Shown: positions 10,160 through 20,941 of the stretch, one piece after another | How the letters are laid out: each line of letters opens with the position of its first letter | How positions within the stretch are numbered: the stretch's first letter is position 1 | NCBI GenBank assembly: GCA_043228905.1 | Contig: JBHGNT010000021.1 | Span: forward strand, 9,734,001 to 9,798,000 | Reading direction: 5' to 3' | From: Azolla caroliniana | Lineage: Eukaryota > Polypodiophyta | Length of the DNA stretch: 64,000 nt | Notes under the pieces: model-generated | Told to the model about the DNA's origin: nothing | Databases searched by the model: none | The model's input: only the letters and a program-made list of their open reading frames with translations | Program-made: the position numbers and the translations under genes

Positions 10160-13081
10160 CTTCGGCATGGGATGTCTCTCCAATCCGATCCTCTTCCGGC
10201 ATGCTTCCAGCTTGTCGGGTGTGAGCACCTTGGTCAGCATATCCGACCCGTTCTCGTCCGTGTGGACCTTCGTCAGCACGAACTCCTTGTCTTCTATCCT
10301 TTCCCGGATCCAGTGATATCTTCGCTGGATGTGCTTCGTCCGGGAGTGATAGGCCGCGTTCTTCGCAAGGTGGATTGCACTCTGACTGTCGCAGTAGAGT
10401 CGGTACTCCTCCTGTTGGATACCGAGCTCTCTAATGAAGTCCTTCATCCATATTATTTCCTTGCCGGCTTCAACAGCCGCCATGTACTCCGCCTCCGTGG
10501 TTGACAACGCAACCGTCTTCTGCAGCCTCGACTGCCATGAAACAGCTCCCTCTGCATACGTCATCACATACCCTGATGTGGACCGGCTGGTATCTGCATC
10601 AGCCGACATATCCGAATCGGTGAAACCGTCGAGTTCGGGTTTACCGGAGCCGAATCGGAGGCACACATTCGCTGTGCCCTTCAGGTATCGGAGTATCCAC
10701 TTGACCGCGTTCCAATGCTCTTTGCTGGGATTGCTCATGTACCGGCTCACCACTCCGACTGCATATCCTATGTCCGGTCTCGTACACACCATGGCGTACA
10801 TCAAGCTCCCGACGGCTGAGACATACGGCACTTTCATCATATCCTCCTTTTCAGCCTTTGTCTTGGGACTTTGCTTGCTGGACAGCTTGCAGTTTGCCGG
10901 GAGGGTCGATCCGACCGGTCTTGCTTCCGACATGTTGAACCGGTGAAGCACCTTCGTCACGTACTTCTCCTGTGACAGCCACAACTGCTTCTTCTTTCGG
11001 TCCCGGATGATGTGCATCCCTAGTATTTGCCTCGCCGGACCCAGGTCCTTCATTGAGAAGGTTCGGTGAAGAGCCTTCTTCAGCATCCGTATCTTGACCT
11101 GGTCCCGTCCGACGATCAACATGTCGTCCACGTACAGGAGGAGTATTAGAAAGTCTCCTCCTTCGAACTTCTTCACAAACACGCAGTGGTCGGACTGCGT
11201 TTTGAGGTACCCTTCGTCGGTCATGAAGGAGTCGAACTTCCGGTACCATTGCCGGGGAGCCTGCTTCAGTCCGTAAAGGCTCTTCTTCAGCCGGCATACC
11301 AGGTGCTCCTTCCCTTTCTTCTCGAATCCTTCCGGTTGCTGCATGTAGATCTCTTCTTCGAGGTCACCGTGAAGGAATGCCGTCTTCACGTCCATCTGTT
11401 CTACCTCGAGGTCCATGCTTGCCGCTATGCTCAGCACCGTCCGGATGGAGGTCATCTTCACTACCGGGGCAAATATCTCGTCGAAGTCGACGCCCTTCTT
11501 CTGCTGAAACCCCTTCACCACGATCCTGGCTTTGTATCTCGGGGGGTTTCCGGCAGCTCCCGGTTTCAGCTTGAACACCCACTTGTTTCGAAGTGCCCGC
11601 TTTCCTTTCGGCAACTCCACAAGTTCATATGTGTGGTTCTCATGCAGGGAATCCATCTCGTCCTGCATGGCACTCAACCACCTGCGGCTCTGGGTGTCAT
11701 GCTTTGCTTCTTCGAAGCTCTCCGGCTCCCCCTCGTCGGTTAGCAGCACGTGCTCTGGTTCCGGAAATCTCCGGGGGGCCCTTCTCTCTCTTAGAGGATA
11801 TCTCCGTTCCGGAGCTTCGGTAACCGGTTCTTCCGATTCTTCTTCATCCGAATCCATTTCGGGATCGGGGCCGGTTCCGGTATCATTTTCGACTTCTTCG
11901 GCCGGTTCGGTTTCTTCACCGTCTTCGGCCGGATCCTCGAGTGCTAACCGGTCCCTTGCCGGTCGGGACTGCTCCTCGTAGAGTTTATCCTCACCGGTCG
12001 ACTTGGAGCTCTTCATCTTCTTCTCCGACTCCCAGTCGGCGAGTGTCTTGTCCGCCATGAAGATGATGTCTCGACTCCTGAATATCTTCTTGTCGACCGG
12101 GTCCCATACTCGGTAGCCGAACTCGTCGTCGCCGTAACCGAGGAATATGCATGGCCGGGTCTTTGGATCTAGCTTTCCTCTCCGGTCCTTTGCCACATGC
12201 ACGTATGCGAGACATCCGAACACCTTCAGATGCCGGTAGGATACTTCCCTACCGGTCCACACTCTCTGCGGCGTGTCTCCGCCCAAAGGTACTGAGGGTG
12301 ATCTGTTTATCACGTATGTCGCCGTCGACATCGCCTCAGCCCAAAAACCCTTGGGTAATTCCGCATGCGCCAGCATACTCCGGACCCTCTCCATTATGGT
12401 CCGGTTCATCCTCTCGGCCAGCCCGTTCAGTTCCGGCGTCTTCGGCACAGTAAACTCGAGCCGGATTCCCTTCGAGCGACAGTACTCCTGGAACTGCCCC
12501 CGGTATTCCCCTCCGTTATCCGCTCGTATCGCTTTCAGCTTCTTGCCGGATTCCCTTTCCACTCTCGCGTGGAGTTCTTTGAAGACACACAACACTTGGT
12601 CCTTTGTCTTCAACGGTGCCGTCCACAGCTTCCGGCTGTGGTCATCAATGAATGTCACGAAGTACTGGGCTCCGCCATGTGACTTCGTTTCTACTTGACA
12701 CACATCAGTGTGTACCAACTCCAATGGTACACTACGTCTCGTCGGTGGCCTTGAGTGGAAGGAGGCTCGGTTCTGCTTACCGGCCAGGCAATCGGTGCAC
12801 TTCTCCAGGTGCACGTGCTTCACTGGAATAAGGTTGTCTTCTGCAAGCCTCTTCATCCCCTTCTCACTCATGTGGCACAGTCTTTTGTGCCACATCTCAC
12901 CGGCAGTGTCGGCTGCCACATTCAGCTCTTCCGGACATAACCAGGCATTCATCAGGTACAGTGTGTTGACCTTCCGGGCCCGAGCCACTATCAAGCTCCC
13001 CTTGCTGAACTTCATGACACCGTTCCGGATGCTACCCGTGTAGCCTTCATCATCTAGCCTCCCGGCCGAAATCAGGTTCAG
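10157..13081 (-). CDS. pol: Copia Pol: integrase, reverse transcriptase, RNase H
   Basis: An open frame of about 975 codons directly after the TGA at 13082; its first ATG is at 13013-13015. Domain order is GAG-pre-integrase/HHCC (WHKRLCHMS, CTDCLAGK), integrase core (HTDVCQ, RADNGGEY, NGLAERMNRT for the D, D and E), acidic linker with RYPLRERRAPRRF, reverse transcriptase (DVKTAFLHGDLEEEIYM and the catalytic LLYVDDMLIVG), then RNase H (DGFTDSDMS, STTEAEYMA, YCDSQSAIHL). All catalytic residues seen are intact. It would act in the cytoplasmic particle and then the nucleus to copy and integrate the element. Translation needs readthrough of the TGA or internal initiation. Confidence 0.93.
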   Translation of the reverse strand: MNLISAGRLDDEGYTGSIRNGVMKFSKGSLIVARARKVNTLYLMNAWLCPEELNVAADTAGEMWHKRLCHMSEKGMKRLAEDNLIPVKHVHLEKCTDCLAGKQNRASFHSRPPTRRSVPLELVHTDVCQVETKSHGGAQYFVTFIDDHSRKLWTAPLKTKDQVLCVFKELHARVERESGKKLKAIRADNGGEYRGQFQEYCRSKGIRLEFTVPKTPELNGLAERMNRTIMERVRSMLAHAELPKGFWAEAMSTATYVINRSPSVPLGGDTPQRVWTGREVSYRHLKVFGCLAYVHVAKDRRGKLDPKTRPCIFLGYGDDEFGYRVWDPVDKKIFRSRDIIFMADKTLADWESEKKMKSSKSTGEDKLYEEQSRPARDRLALEDPAEDGEETEPAEEVENDTGTGPDPEMDSDEEESEEPVTEAPERRYPLRERRAPRRFPEPEHVLLTDEGEPESFEEAKHDTQSRRWLSAMQDEMDSLHENHTYELVELPKGKRALRNKWVFKLKPGAAGNPPRYKARIVVKGFQQKKGVDFDEIFAPVVKMTSIRTVLSIAASMDLEVEQMDVKTAFLHGDLEEEIYMQQPEGFEKKGKEHLVCRLKKSLYGLKQAPRQWYRKFDSFMTDEGYLKTQSDHCVFVKKFEGGDFLILLLYVDDMLIVGRDQVKIRMLKKALHRTFSMKDLGPARQILGMHIIRDRKKKQLWLSQEKYVTKVLHRFNMSEARPVGSTLPANCKLSSKQSPKTKAEKEDMMKVPYVSAVGSLMYAMVCTRPDIGYAVGVVSRYMSNPSKEHWNAVKWILRYLKGTANVCLRFGSGKPELDGFTDSDMSADADTSRSTSGYVMTYAEGAVSWQSRLQKTVALSTTEAEYMAAVEAGKEIIWMKDFIRELGIQQEEYRLYCDSQSAIHLAKNAAYHSRTKHIQRRYHWIRERIEDKEFVLTKVHTDENGSDMLTKVLTPDKLEACRKRIGLERHPMPK

Positions 13082-14230
13082 TCAGACCTCCGGAACGTGT
13101 CGGACATTCTTCAGCAGCATTTTGCATCCGGTCGGGGTTGTCAACCACACGTCTCCTATGCCGGCAATCCGGCACGTACCTTCGTTTCCCATCCGAACAC
13201 AGCCATGCTCGCCGGCTGTGTAGGATGAGAAGTATCTTCTCTCCGGGGTCAGGTGGAACGATGCTCCGGAATCGACCACCCAGGTCGTCTCATCGCCGGC
13301 AATGTTTAGTTCACCTTCTTCGGTGATGAGCATGATCTCCTCTTCACTTGCCGCGAGTGCCGTCGTTCCTTTCCGGTCCTGTCCTCGCCGATCCGAACCA
13401 TTTCGGTCCGTGGCTCCCCGGTATGCACCGTTTCTCTCCGGTGACTTCTTCGAATCGGTGTTGTCGGTTCCATTGTCCTTTCGGTAATGCCGACACTTGT
13501 TTCGGAAGTGCCCCGGCTTCCCACAGTGGAAGCATGTGGGCCTTCCTCTTGACTGCGACCGGGTCCCCGACTTCTCCCGTCTTTGCGAACTCCGGTTCCA
13601 TTGTCTTCCCCGATCCGATTCGGTAAACAACATCTTCGGGTCGGAGGCCGGTTCCTTATCTCTCCGACGCGCTTCTTCGTTCAAAATACTTGTCTTTGCC
13701 GTTTGTAGGGACAAGTTATCTTCGGTGCAGGAGGTGCTGAGAGTTACCACCAAGTTTTCCCAGCTTTCCGGCAATGTACACATCAGAATGATGGCTTGCA
13801 TTGCATCCTCCAGCGGGAACTTGATCGCCGCAAGCTGGTTCACGAATCCCATGAACGTGCTTACGTGTTCCACCATACTCTCGCCGTCCCGGTACTTGAG
13901 ATTCACAATCTTCCTCATCAGGGAGGTCCGGTTCAGCGCATTCTTCCTCTCGTAGAGGCCCGACAGCTTCCGCCACATCTCATATGCGTTGGTGTCGTTC
14001 GCCACATGTTGTAGAACGCTCACGTCTACGTATTGCCGAATGGTTGCAACGGCTTTCCGGTTCAGCAGCCTCCATTCCGACTCAAGTACCCCCTTCGGTA
14101 TTTCCGACCTGTCAATCGGTTCGTACAGGTCCCGAACAATCAGAAGATCCTCCATCTTGATCTTCCAGTCGGCGTAATTCTGTGCAGTCAGCACCATCAT
14201 CCCCGGCTGCCCGCTGCCGCCGCCTTCCAT
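13082..14230 (-). CDS. gag: Copia Gag plus aspartic protease, ends at in-frame TGA
   Basis: 382 codons starting MEGGGSGQPGM, 30 bp after the 5' LTR. The Gag UBN2-like region contains YADWKIKMEDLL, YEMWRKLSGLYERKNA and LPESWENLVVTLS. A CX2CX4HX4C zinc knuckle (CFHCGKPGHFRNKC) follows, then the protease active site WVVDSGASFHLT and its C-terminal half ending VRHVPEV. The frame stops at TGA where related elements read Q or R followed by LNLISAG. The downstream frame is the same phase with no other break, so this is a single nonsense change or a leaky stop. Confidence 0.92.
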   Translation of the reverse strand: MEGGGSGQPGMMVLTAQNYADWKIKMEDLLIVRDLYEPIDRSEIPKGVLESEWRLLNRKAVATIRQYVDVSVLQHVANDTNAYEMWRKLSGLYERKNALNRTSLMRKIVNLKYRDGESMVEHVSTFMGFVNQLAAIKFPLEDAMQAIILMCTLPESWENLVVTLSTSCTEDNLSLQTAKTSILNEEARRRDKEPASDPKMLFTESDRGRQWNRSSQRREKSGTRSQSRGRPTCFHCGKPGHFRNKCRHYRKDNGTDNTDSKKSPERNGAYRGATDRNGSDRRGQDRKGTTALAASEEEIMLITEEGELNIAGDETTWVVDSGASFHLTPERRYFSSYTAGEHGCVRMGNEGTCRIAGIGDVWLTTPTGCKMLLKNVRHVPEV

Positions 14231-14245
14231 TTTCTGCAGCAGTTC

Positions 14246-14257
14246 GCTCTGATACCA
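14246..14257 (-). other. Primer-binding site, copia (initiator Met tRNA)
   Basis: TGGTATCAGAGC on the minus strand, three bases after the 5' LTR end, the standard plant copia priming site complementary to the 3' end of initiator methionyl tRNA. Confidence 0.93.
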
Positions 14258-14260
14258 GTT

Positions 14261-14908
14261 TGTAAGGAATAGACCCTTCTATTCACCTTCACCGCTCGGC
14301 CACAACCGAGTAAGCGCGAATAAATGGAGCAGAAAATAGGAACCACAAAGAGAAACAAAACGCGAGTACACAGGGATTAACGTGGAAAACCCTAGACGGG
14401 AAAAACCACGGGAGTACAAGACTCCAAACCAACACTATACAGAGAAGTATACAATGGCGAGCTGCAAGGCGACGACCTTGAGCTCGCTGTCCTCGCCACA
14501 GACGGCGGAAATACACAGAGGCGTCTACCTCTTCCTCTCTCGCGCTCTATCTCTCTCTCTCTCTCTCTCTCTCACGGCTGCTTACACTTCACTCCTCTTG
14601 AGTGGAAAAACAGAAAAAATGAGAAGCAACAGTAAAACTGTTTGCCCTAAGTCATATTTATACTTATATGACTTTGGGCTATTTACAACTATAGCCTCAG
14701 GGGCCCATAGCGAACATATTCACGGATATGTCCCTGCATCCGGATCGCTCTCCGGGTACATTCGTCATCCGGTACCGAAGCCGGGGTCTTCGTCATCCGG
14801 TACCGAAACCGGGGTCTTCGTCATCCGGATCCGAAACCGAAACCGGGCTTGTCGGCATTCATCTCCGATATCCGACCATCCCATCCGAAAGGGACCGAAA
14901 TCCCAACA
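14261..14908 (-). repeat. 5' LTR, copia 9.5-14.9 kb
   Basis: 648 bp partner of 9499-10146. U3 repeats lie at 14766-14840, TATAAATA at 14655-14662, a long CT/GA dinucleotide tract at 14547-14573, and the U5 hairpin at 14295-14310. Confidence 0.95.
14655..14662 (-). promoter_or_regulatory. TATA box in copia 5' LTR
   Basis: TATAAATA on the minus strand, about 250 bp into the LTR and downstream of the 28-bp U3 repeats. Conserved in the 3' LTR (9893-9900) and in the related LTRs at 16.8-17.3, 20.9-21.5 and 57.1-57.8 kb in similar context (GTCATAT...). Confidence 0.55.
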
Positions 14909-14913
14909 CTACA

Positions 14914-15769
14914 AAAGTCATGTCAAAAGGCACAATTCTTGGTTTTCGTAGAGGTTCTTCCCAATTTTGAGGTCTCTTTTGTTGAGATAACAAGCTCAAA
15001 CCCCTTGTACATATGAAAGCCCACTATCTTATTAGGGCAATCCTAGGTTTAGATATATAAAGGCTCACTGAGCAACATTGTAACTAACTGGCTATTTTTG
15101 TAATACAGTTCTGTCTTTGTCTCTCTCACGCTCTTCGTGTCCCCATCTTTGTGGTGTGTTGTTTTCTATCTTGGTTGTTCATTGTTTACATTGGGACATT
15201 TGAAATAGGGTAATATGTCGCATTCCCTTTTTGATAATTACGTGAGATGTCAAGAATTACCTTTTTTTAACAATCTTTTAAGAACATATCACGCATGCGT
15301 AGATTTTTAAAGACACCGCTCAAATATTAAGTTAATATTTCTAAAATTAAAAAATTAACTGACATTTATCCAATTCTTAGATAAGATGACGGGAATGCAT
15401 CCAATTATAATTGTAATATGCTTCATTGTACAGAATGTTAAATTCGAATCCAACTTAACAAATTTTGAAATGCAATTATGTTTGTATATTTGTCTCTAAA
15501 ACTTATAAAGATCGCTCTGTTGAGTTTGTAAATAGGGTTGAAGGGTTTAATTAGAAAAATATTCGTAAAAGAATATCCCACGAGATACCACGCATGCAAA
15601 AAAACCACTACGCAAATTATATGTCAAAATCATATGAAACAAACTTGAACGCATAATCATATGAGCAACTATCTTGACTTAATATCATTGTGTTTACTTG
15701 AAACTAGTTTACCAAGAATTATGACAACATAAATCATAAGCCATTTGACACAATGAAAAACTTGCCTCG
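14914..15769. other. AT-rich spacer; possible solo copia LTR near 14980-15190
   Basis: The start TGTTGAGATAACAAGCTCAA at 14980 resembles the LTR start of the copia at 58.8-59.6 kb (TGTTGAGAAACAAGCTCAAC). TATATAAA follows about 70 bp later and a TTTACA-type end near 15190, so this may be a solo LTR in plus orientation. No target-site duplication could be confirmed. From 15200 to 15769 nothing is recognised. Confidence 0.35.
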
Positions 15770-16330
15770 ATGACAGCTGAAGAGTGGAGATCCACAAACG
15801 AAATTGCACACTCCACCACCCGAATGCATCTAGCCGAAAACGTCTACTTCAACATGGCAAAATAGACGATAGCGTTCTTTGTGGGAGAAGCTAAAAGCTG
15901 TGTACGAGAAAAAGTCCTCAACTTCAAAACTGATTTTGATCAAACAACTGTTCCACATGAAGATGAGAGACACCGATCCAGTTACCTCCCACATCAACAC
16001 CTTCAACCGGGTGTTGTCAGAACTCATCTCCCAAGGGATCAACTTTGAAGAAGACTTGAAAGCCCTTGCTCTCCTATCGAGCTACTGGCAAGTTGGGAGG
16101 TATTTTTCATGACATATGCCAATAGCAGACCGATCCTAAATCTGGATGAGACGATCGGCCAAGTCCTCACTAAGGACTCACTATCGACGAGTTGGCAGAA
16201 GCCCACTACTCGACCGAGTCGGTCAATCGATTGAGTCGATGAAGAGAACAAATTGACAAAGTCGGTCAACACCATAGTCGATCGAAAATGAGGGGAGACT
16301 AACAACGGTCGAAGTCGAGAACATGCCGAT
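15770..16330 (+). pseudogene. Copia Gag remnant
   Basis: In shifting frames: EWRSTNEIAHSTT, then LWEKLKAVYEKKSSTSKLIL, FHMKMRDTDPVTSHINTFN and EEDLKALALLSS, the UBN2-type copia Gag pattern. Stops follow after the WQVG segment. A CX2C-like remnant at about 16337-16387 (GEFFTHCRKVGHNVSNCW) is the decayed zinc knuckle. Confidence 0.7.
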
Positions 16331-16386
16331 CAGGTGAATTCTTCACACATTGCAGAAAAGTTGGCCACAATGTTTCTAATTGCTGG

Positions 16387-16751
16387 TTGATCAAGAAGAA
16401 AGAGAGTGGTGGGCGATTAGTGCGAAATCAAGCACAATCCGACTTGGAACACTCTCTGGTCGGCAATCAAATAACCATTACCGACACCCGATCTGGAGAA
16501 ATTATCTCCTTAGAGGACTCGATGATCAGAGAAGTCCTCTATAGTGCACAAGATGCACACATGTCGTTACCGGATTCCGGTGCCACATTCCATGTGACCC
16601 GCAACATCGAATGGTTTTCAAACTATTTAGCCGACGCCAACAACACAATCTGACTAAGCATAGGCAACGAGCAAGAGTGCAGAATAGCAGGAGTTGGCAA
16701 AGTACCAATTCAACTACCAAACGACAACACAATAGTCCTGCACCAAGTTGA
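16387..16751 (+). pseudogene. Copia protease remnant, cut by nested insertion
   Basis: Contains LPDSGATFHVTRNIEWF, the copia protease active-site region with an intact DSG, followed after one TGA by NEQECRIAGVGKVPIQLP. The frame ends at LHQV where the nested element's GTTGA duplication begins. Confidence 0.75.
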
Positions 16752-17331
16752 TGTGCGGAAAATAGCGCTCGGCCACAACCGAGTCTTAAACAACGAATGG
16801 AAGAAAATAAACTAACACAGAGATGACACAAGATGTTTACGTGGAAACCCTAAATGGGAAAAACCACGGGATCCCACGGACTCCAACTATCACTATGAGG
16901 GGAGGAATACAATGTGAGATTTAGAGGCAACAATCTCGAGCTCTATGTCTTCGCCAACCGGAGGTTACAACAGAAATCGTGTTGTCTCTCTCTCTCTCTC
17001 TCTCTCTCACTCACTCACTCACTGTGTACACACTCTATCAACAACTCTCATCATACCTACAGTGATTGCCCTAAGCCATATTTATACTTATATGAATTTA
17101 GGGCTATTTTCAAATATAGCCTCAATGGGCTCACTATGAAACATATTTACACATATGTTCTTGGATCCAGTTTGCACCAGATCCATTCGGATTCACTCGA
17201 TTCAGTTTTCAGGTCTCATCAGAAACCCTTCCGGATCTGGTTCCTTCATCTGGCTCGTCCGATCCAGTTGCTCCGATTCGGCTCCTCCGATTCTCATCCG
17301 GATCCCATCTAGAGGGACCAAATTCTCCACA
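16752..17331 (-). repeat. 3' LTR of nested copia
   Basis: Left LTR next to the polypurine tract (AACTCCCCC on plus, 17332-17340). Shares the U5 hairpin CTCGGCCACAACCGAG (16768-16783) and a CT/CACT microsatellite with the LTRs of the intact copia. Confidence 0.85.
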
Positions 17332-17340
17332 AACTCCCCC

Positions 17341-18720
17341 TTCACTCCGGCATGGGATTTCTCGTTAATCCGATCCGTCTTCGGCATGTGTCTAGCTTGT
17401 CGGTTGATAACACCTTGGTCAACATATCCGATCCGTTTTCCTTCAAGTGGATCTTCGTCAGCACAAAGTCTTGATCTTCTACTCTCTCCCGGATCCAGTG
17501 ATACCTCCGTTGGATGTGCTTGGTCCGGGAATGGTATGCCGTGTTCTTTGCAAGGTGAATGGCACTTTGACTGTCGCAGTAGAGCCGGTATTCCTCCTAT
17601 CGGACCCTTAGTTCTCCAATGAAGTCCTTCATCCAGATTACTTTCTTGCCGGATTCCATAGCTACTATGTACTCTGCTTCTGTTGTCGATAGTGCAATGG
17701 ACTTATGCAGTTTCAACTACCATGATACGGCTCTGCCTGCATAACTCCTGACATATCTGGATCAAGACCGGCTGGTATCTGCATCAGCCAACATATCCGA
17801 ATCCGTGAATCCATCACGTTGGGGTTTACCGGAGCCAAACCGAAGTCACATACTCGAGATGCCTTTCAAATACCGGAGTATCCACTTGACCATGTTCCAG
17901 TGCTCTCTTCCCAGATTGCTCATGAACCGGTTGACTACTCCGACAACATAGGCAATATCCAACAGTGTGCACACCATTGCATACATTAAGCTTCCGACGA
18001 CAAAGGCATATAGTATCTTCATCATATCCGAATTCTTTGCCTTTGTCTTTGGGCTCTGCTTTCCAGACAACTTGCAATTTGCCGGAAGTGTTGATCCGAC
18101 CGGTTTCGCCTCCGACATGTTGAACCGTTGAAGCATTTGTGTCACGTACTTTTCTTGTGACAACCACAATAGCTTCTTCTTCCGGTCCTAGATGATGTGC
18201 ATCCCTTAGATTTCTCTTGCCGGACCCAAGTCTTTCATTGAGAAGGTCCTGTATAGGGCCTTCTTTAGCATTCGTATCTTAACTTGGTCTCGTTCGACGA
18301 TCAACATGTCGTTCACGTACAGGAGCAATATCAGGGAATCTCCTCTGTCAAATGTTTTCACAAACACGTAGTGATTGGCTTGCTTCTTGTGGTACCCTTG
18401 ATCGGTCATGAAGGAGTCAAACTTCTAGTACCATTGCTGGGGGGCTTGCTTCAATCCGTATAAGCTATTCTTCAGTCGGCACACTAGGTGCTCCTTCTCT
18501 TTCTTCTCAAATCCCTCTGGTTGATGCATGTAGATCTCTTCTTTGAGGTCGCCCTGTAGGAATGCCGTCTTGACGTCCAGTTGCTCTACCTTGAGGTCCA
18601 TGCTTGCAACTATGCCCAATACCATCCGGATGGATGTCATCTTTACTACCGGGGCAAAGATCTCATCGAAGTCCACTCCTTTCGTTTGCTAAAAGCCCTT
18701 CACCATGATCCTGACCTTAT
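17341..18720 (-). pseudogene. Copia reverse transcriptase and RNase H remnant
   Basis: Minus-strand fragments 18676-18425 (DVKTAFLQGDLKEEIYMHQ), 18409-18206 (LILLLYVNDMLIVER, where the catalytic YVDD is now YVND), and 18169-17846 (MWLSQEKYVTQMLQRFNMSE), then decayed RNase H towards 17340. Frames change repeatedly. The lost catalytic Asp alone would inactivate it. Confidence 0.8.
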
Positions 18721-18847
18721 ACCTTGGTGGATTTACGGCATCTGCCAATTTCAACTTGTACACCCACTTGTTCCGGAGTGCCCTCAATCCTTTCAGCAAC
18801 TCCGTCAGTTCATATGTGTGGTTCTCATGCAGGGAATCCATCTCGTC

Positions 18848-19640
18848 CTACATGGCACTCAACCACTTGCGGCTATGAGTGTCTTTCTTTGCTTCTTCGA
18901 AGTTTTCCGGCTCCCCCTCATCGGTCAGCAATACGTGCTCTGCATCCGGAAATCTCCGGGGGGCTCTTCTGTCCCTGAGAGGGTATCTCTGCCCTTGGTC
19001 TTCAACTACCGGTTCCTCTGTTTGTTCTTCGGGGTCTTGTCCGGTTTTGGTGTCTTCTTCTTCTTCTTCTTCGGTCGTCATCAGCGCCTCAACCCAAAAT
19101 GTCTTGGGTAACTTGGCATGTCCTAGCATGCTTCGAACTCTCTGCATTATGGTCAAGTTCATCTGTTCAGCCAACCCGTTCAATTCCAGCGTCTTCGGCA
19201 TGGTAAATTCGAGCCAGATTCCCTTAGATCGACAGTACTCCTCGAATTGCCCTCAGTATTCTCCTTCGTTATCTGCTCGAACCACCTTCAGATTCCAGCC
19301 GGTTTCTCTTTCCACTCTCGTGTGGAGCTCCTTGAAGACAGAAAACACCTGATCCTTTGTCTTCAATGGTGAGACCCACAGCTTCCGGTTGTGGTCATCT
19401 ATGAACGTCAAGAAATACTGCGATCTGGCATGTGACTTCATGTCCACTTGACACACATCGGTATGCACCAACTCCAGTGGTGCATTCTGGCTCGTCGGTG
19501 GTCTTGATCGGAATGAGGTTCGGTTTTGCTTGCTGGCCAAGCAGTCGGTGCACTTCTCAAGATGCACGTCTTTCACCTCCGGAATGAGGTTATCTTTGGC
19601 AACTCTTCTCATCCTCTTCTACTCATATGACACAGTCTCT
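18848..19640 (-). pseudogene. Copia integrase remnant with internal deletion
   Basis: 19612-19253 carries CTDCLASKQNRTSF, HTDVCQVDMK, FIDDHNRKLWVSPLK and RADNEGEY. 19201-18848 starts KTLELNGLAEQMNLTIMQR and passes directly from FWVEALMTT into the acidic linker (EEEEEEDTKTGQDPEE) and RYPLRDRRAPRRF. The roughly 150-residue integrase C-terminal part present in the intact relative is missing. Confidence 0.8.
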
Positions 19641-19785
19641 TGTGCCATAGCTTACCGGCAGTGTCGGATGCTACGTTCACTTCTTCCCGATGTATACAGG
19701 CCTGCATCAGGTACAACGTGTTGATCTTCCGGGCTCGAGCCACAATCAAGTTTCGGCTGCTACCCGTGTAGCCTTCATCATCTAG

Positions 19786-20055
19786 TCAACCGGCTAATAT
19801 TAGATTCAACTGAACCTCTGGAACGTGTCCGACATCCTTCAACTTGCATCCGGTTGATGTCGTCAACAACACATCTCCTATGCCGATGATTCGGCATATC
19901 CCTTCATTCCCCATTCGGACACAATCGTGATCTCCGATTGTGGAGGATGAGAAGCATCTCCGGTCCGGTGTCAGATGGAACGATGCTCCGGAATCGACAA
20001 CCCATATTGTCTCGTCGTCGACAAGGTTTAACTCATTCTCCTCGGTAATGAGCAT
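19786..20055 (-). pseudogene. Copia protease remnant
   Basis: WVVDSGASFHLTPDRRCF and VGHVPEVQLNLILAG are readable in one frame. It is useful as comparison: it has CAG (Gln) where the intact copia at 13082 has TGA. Confidence 0.75.
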
Positions 20056-20065
20056 CAGTTCTTCT

Positions 20066-20930
20066 TCACTTGTCGTGATTGCCGACGTTCCCTTCCGATC
20101 TGACCCTTTCCAGTCTGAACCCTTCTTCTAATCGGCACAGTCGGTTCCTTTCTCTTTCCCGAAGTGCCATCAGTTCTTCTGGAAGTGGCCCGTCTTCCCA
20201 CAGTAGAAGCAAGTAGGGCCTCCCCCTTGACTTCGACCTCATCCTCGATTTGTCCCGGTTTTGGGGACTCCGATACCGGCCTCTTCCCCGGTTGTGCTCA
20301 TCTTCCGTAACCAAGGCCTTCGGATCGGTTCCGGACTCCTAGTCCTTTCGGCGAGCTTCTTCATCTAGCAAGCTTGATTTTACCCTTGCTTGGGACAACT
20401 ACTTTCCTTCCGGCCCGGCGTTGCCCAAAAGTGACAACTAGCGACTCCCAACTATCCGGGAGGGAACCGATCAGGAGCAATGCAAGCAACCCGTCATCTA
20501 AAGGTACTTCGAGCGAAGTTGTTTGATTTATGAGCCCCTGGAAGGCATTCATACGTTCCGCCATATTGGAGTCGTCTTGGTACCCGAGCCTCACTAGCTT
20601 CCGGAATACCGAAACCCGATTAACGACATTTTTGTTCTGGAACATGATGCTGATCTTCTCCCAGAGTTCATGAGCCTTACTTTCTTCATTGAAGTTGTTC
20701 TACAGGCTCATATCGATGAAGCACCGGATGTACGTCGTCATCATCATGTGCATCACCTCCCATGTTGCAACATCAATCTTATCCGGTTTCTTGTGCCCGA
20801 ACTGTACTGATAACCAAAGATCTTTAACCACCAACATGTCCCTCATCTTTGACTTCCACACTAAGAAGTTGGAGCCGGTGAGCTTGAACATGCCGCCGAA
20901 CGACTCTTCCATTTCCTGCGTTGTTCGCTC
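20066..20930 (-). pseudogene. Copia Gag remnant
   Basis: Pieces 20966-20700 (GGMFKLTGSNFLVWKSKM), 20645-20361 (FQNKNVVNRVSVFRKLVRL, LPDSWESLVVTF) and 20314-20066 (GRGRYRSPQNRDKSRM) follow the Gag order; the zinc knuckle is frame-shifted near 20200. Confidence 0.7.
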
Positions 20931-20941
20931 TGATACTAGTT

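Larger units (their letters stand above)
9499..14908 (-). mobile_element. Nearly intact Ty1/copia retrotransposon (Tork/Tnt1-like)
   Basis: A 5,410-bp element flanked by CTACA duplications (9494-9498 and 14909-14913). LTRs are 648 bp each and differ at only about half a dozen sites (for example CGGCATCCGG/CGTCATCCGG), so insertion is recent. The primer-binding site is at the right, the polypurine tract at the left, hence minus orientation. The interior codes gag, protease, integrase, reverse transcriptase and RNase H in copia order in one frame, interrupted only by a TGA at 13082-13084. The lineage assignment comes from the Gag/integrase wording and is tentative. Confidence 0.93.

Noticed and set aside
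10434-11981. Plus-strand ORFs over the copia pol gene (up to 185 codons)
   Set aside because: They are antisense shadows of the GC-rich pol frame, with no domain of their own.
16978-17030. Functional microsatellite regulatory element
   Set aside because: The CT/CACT runs in the copia LTRs vary freely in length between copies and need no special explanation.
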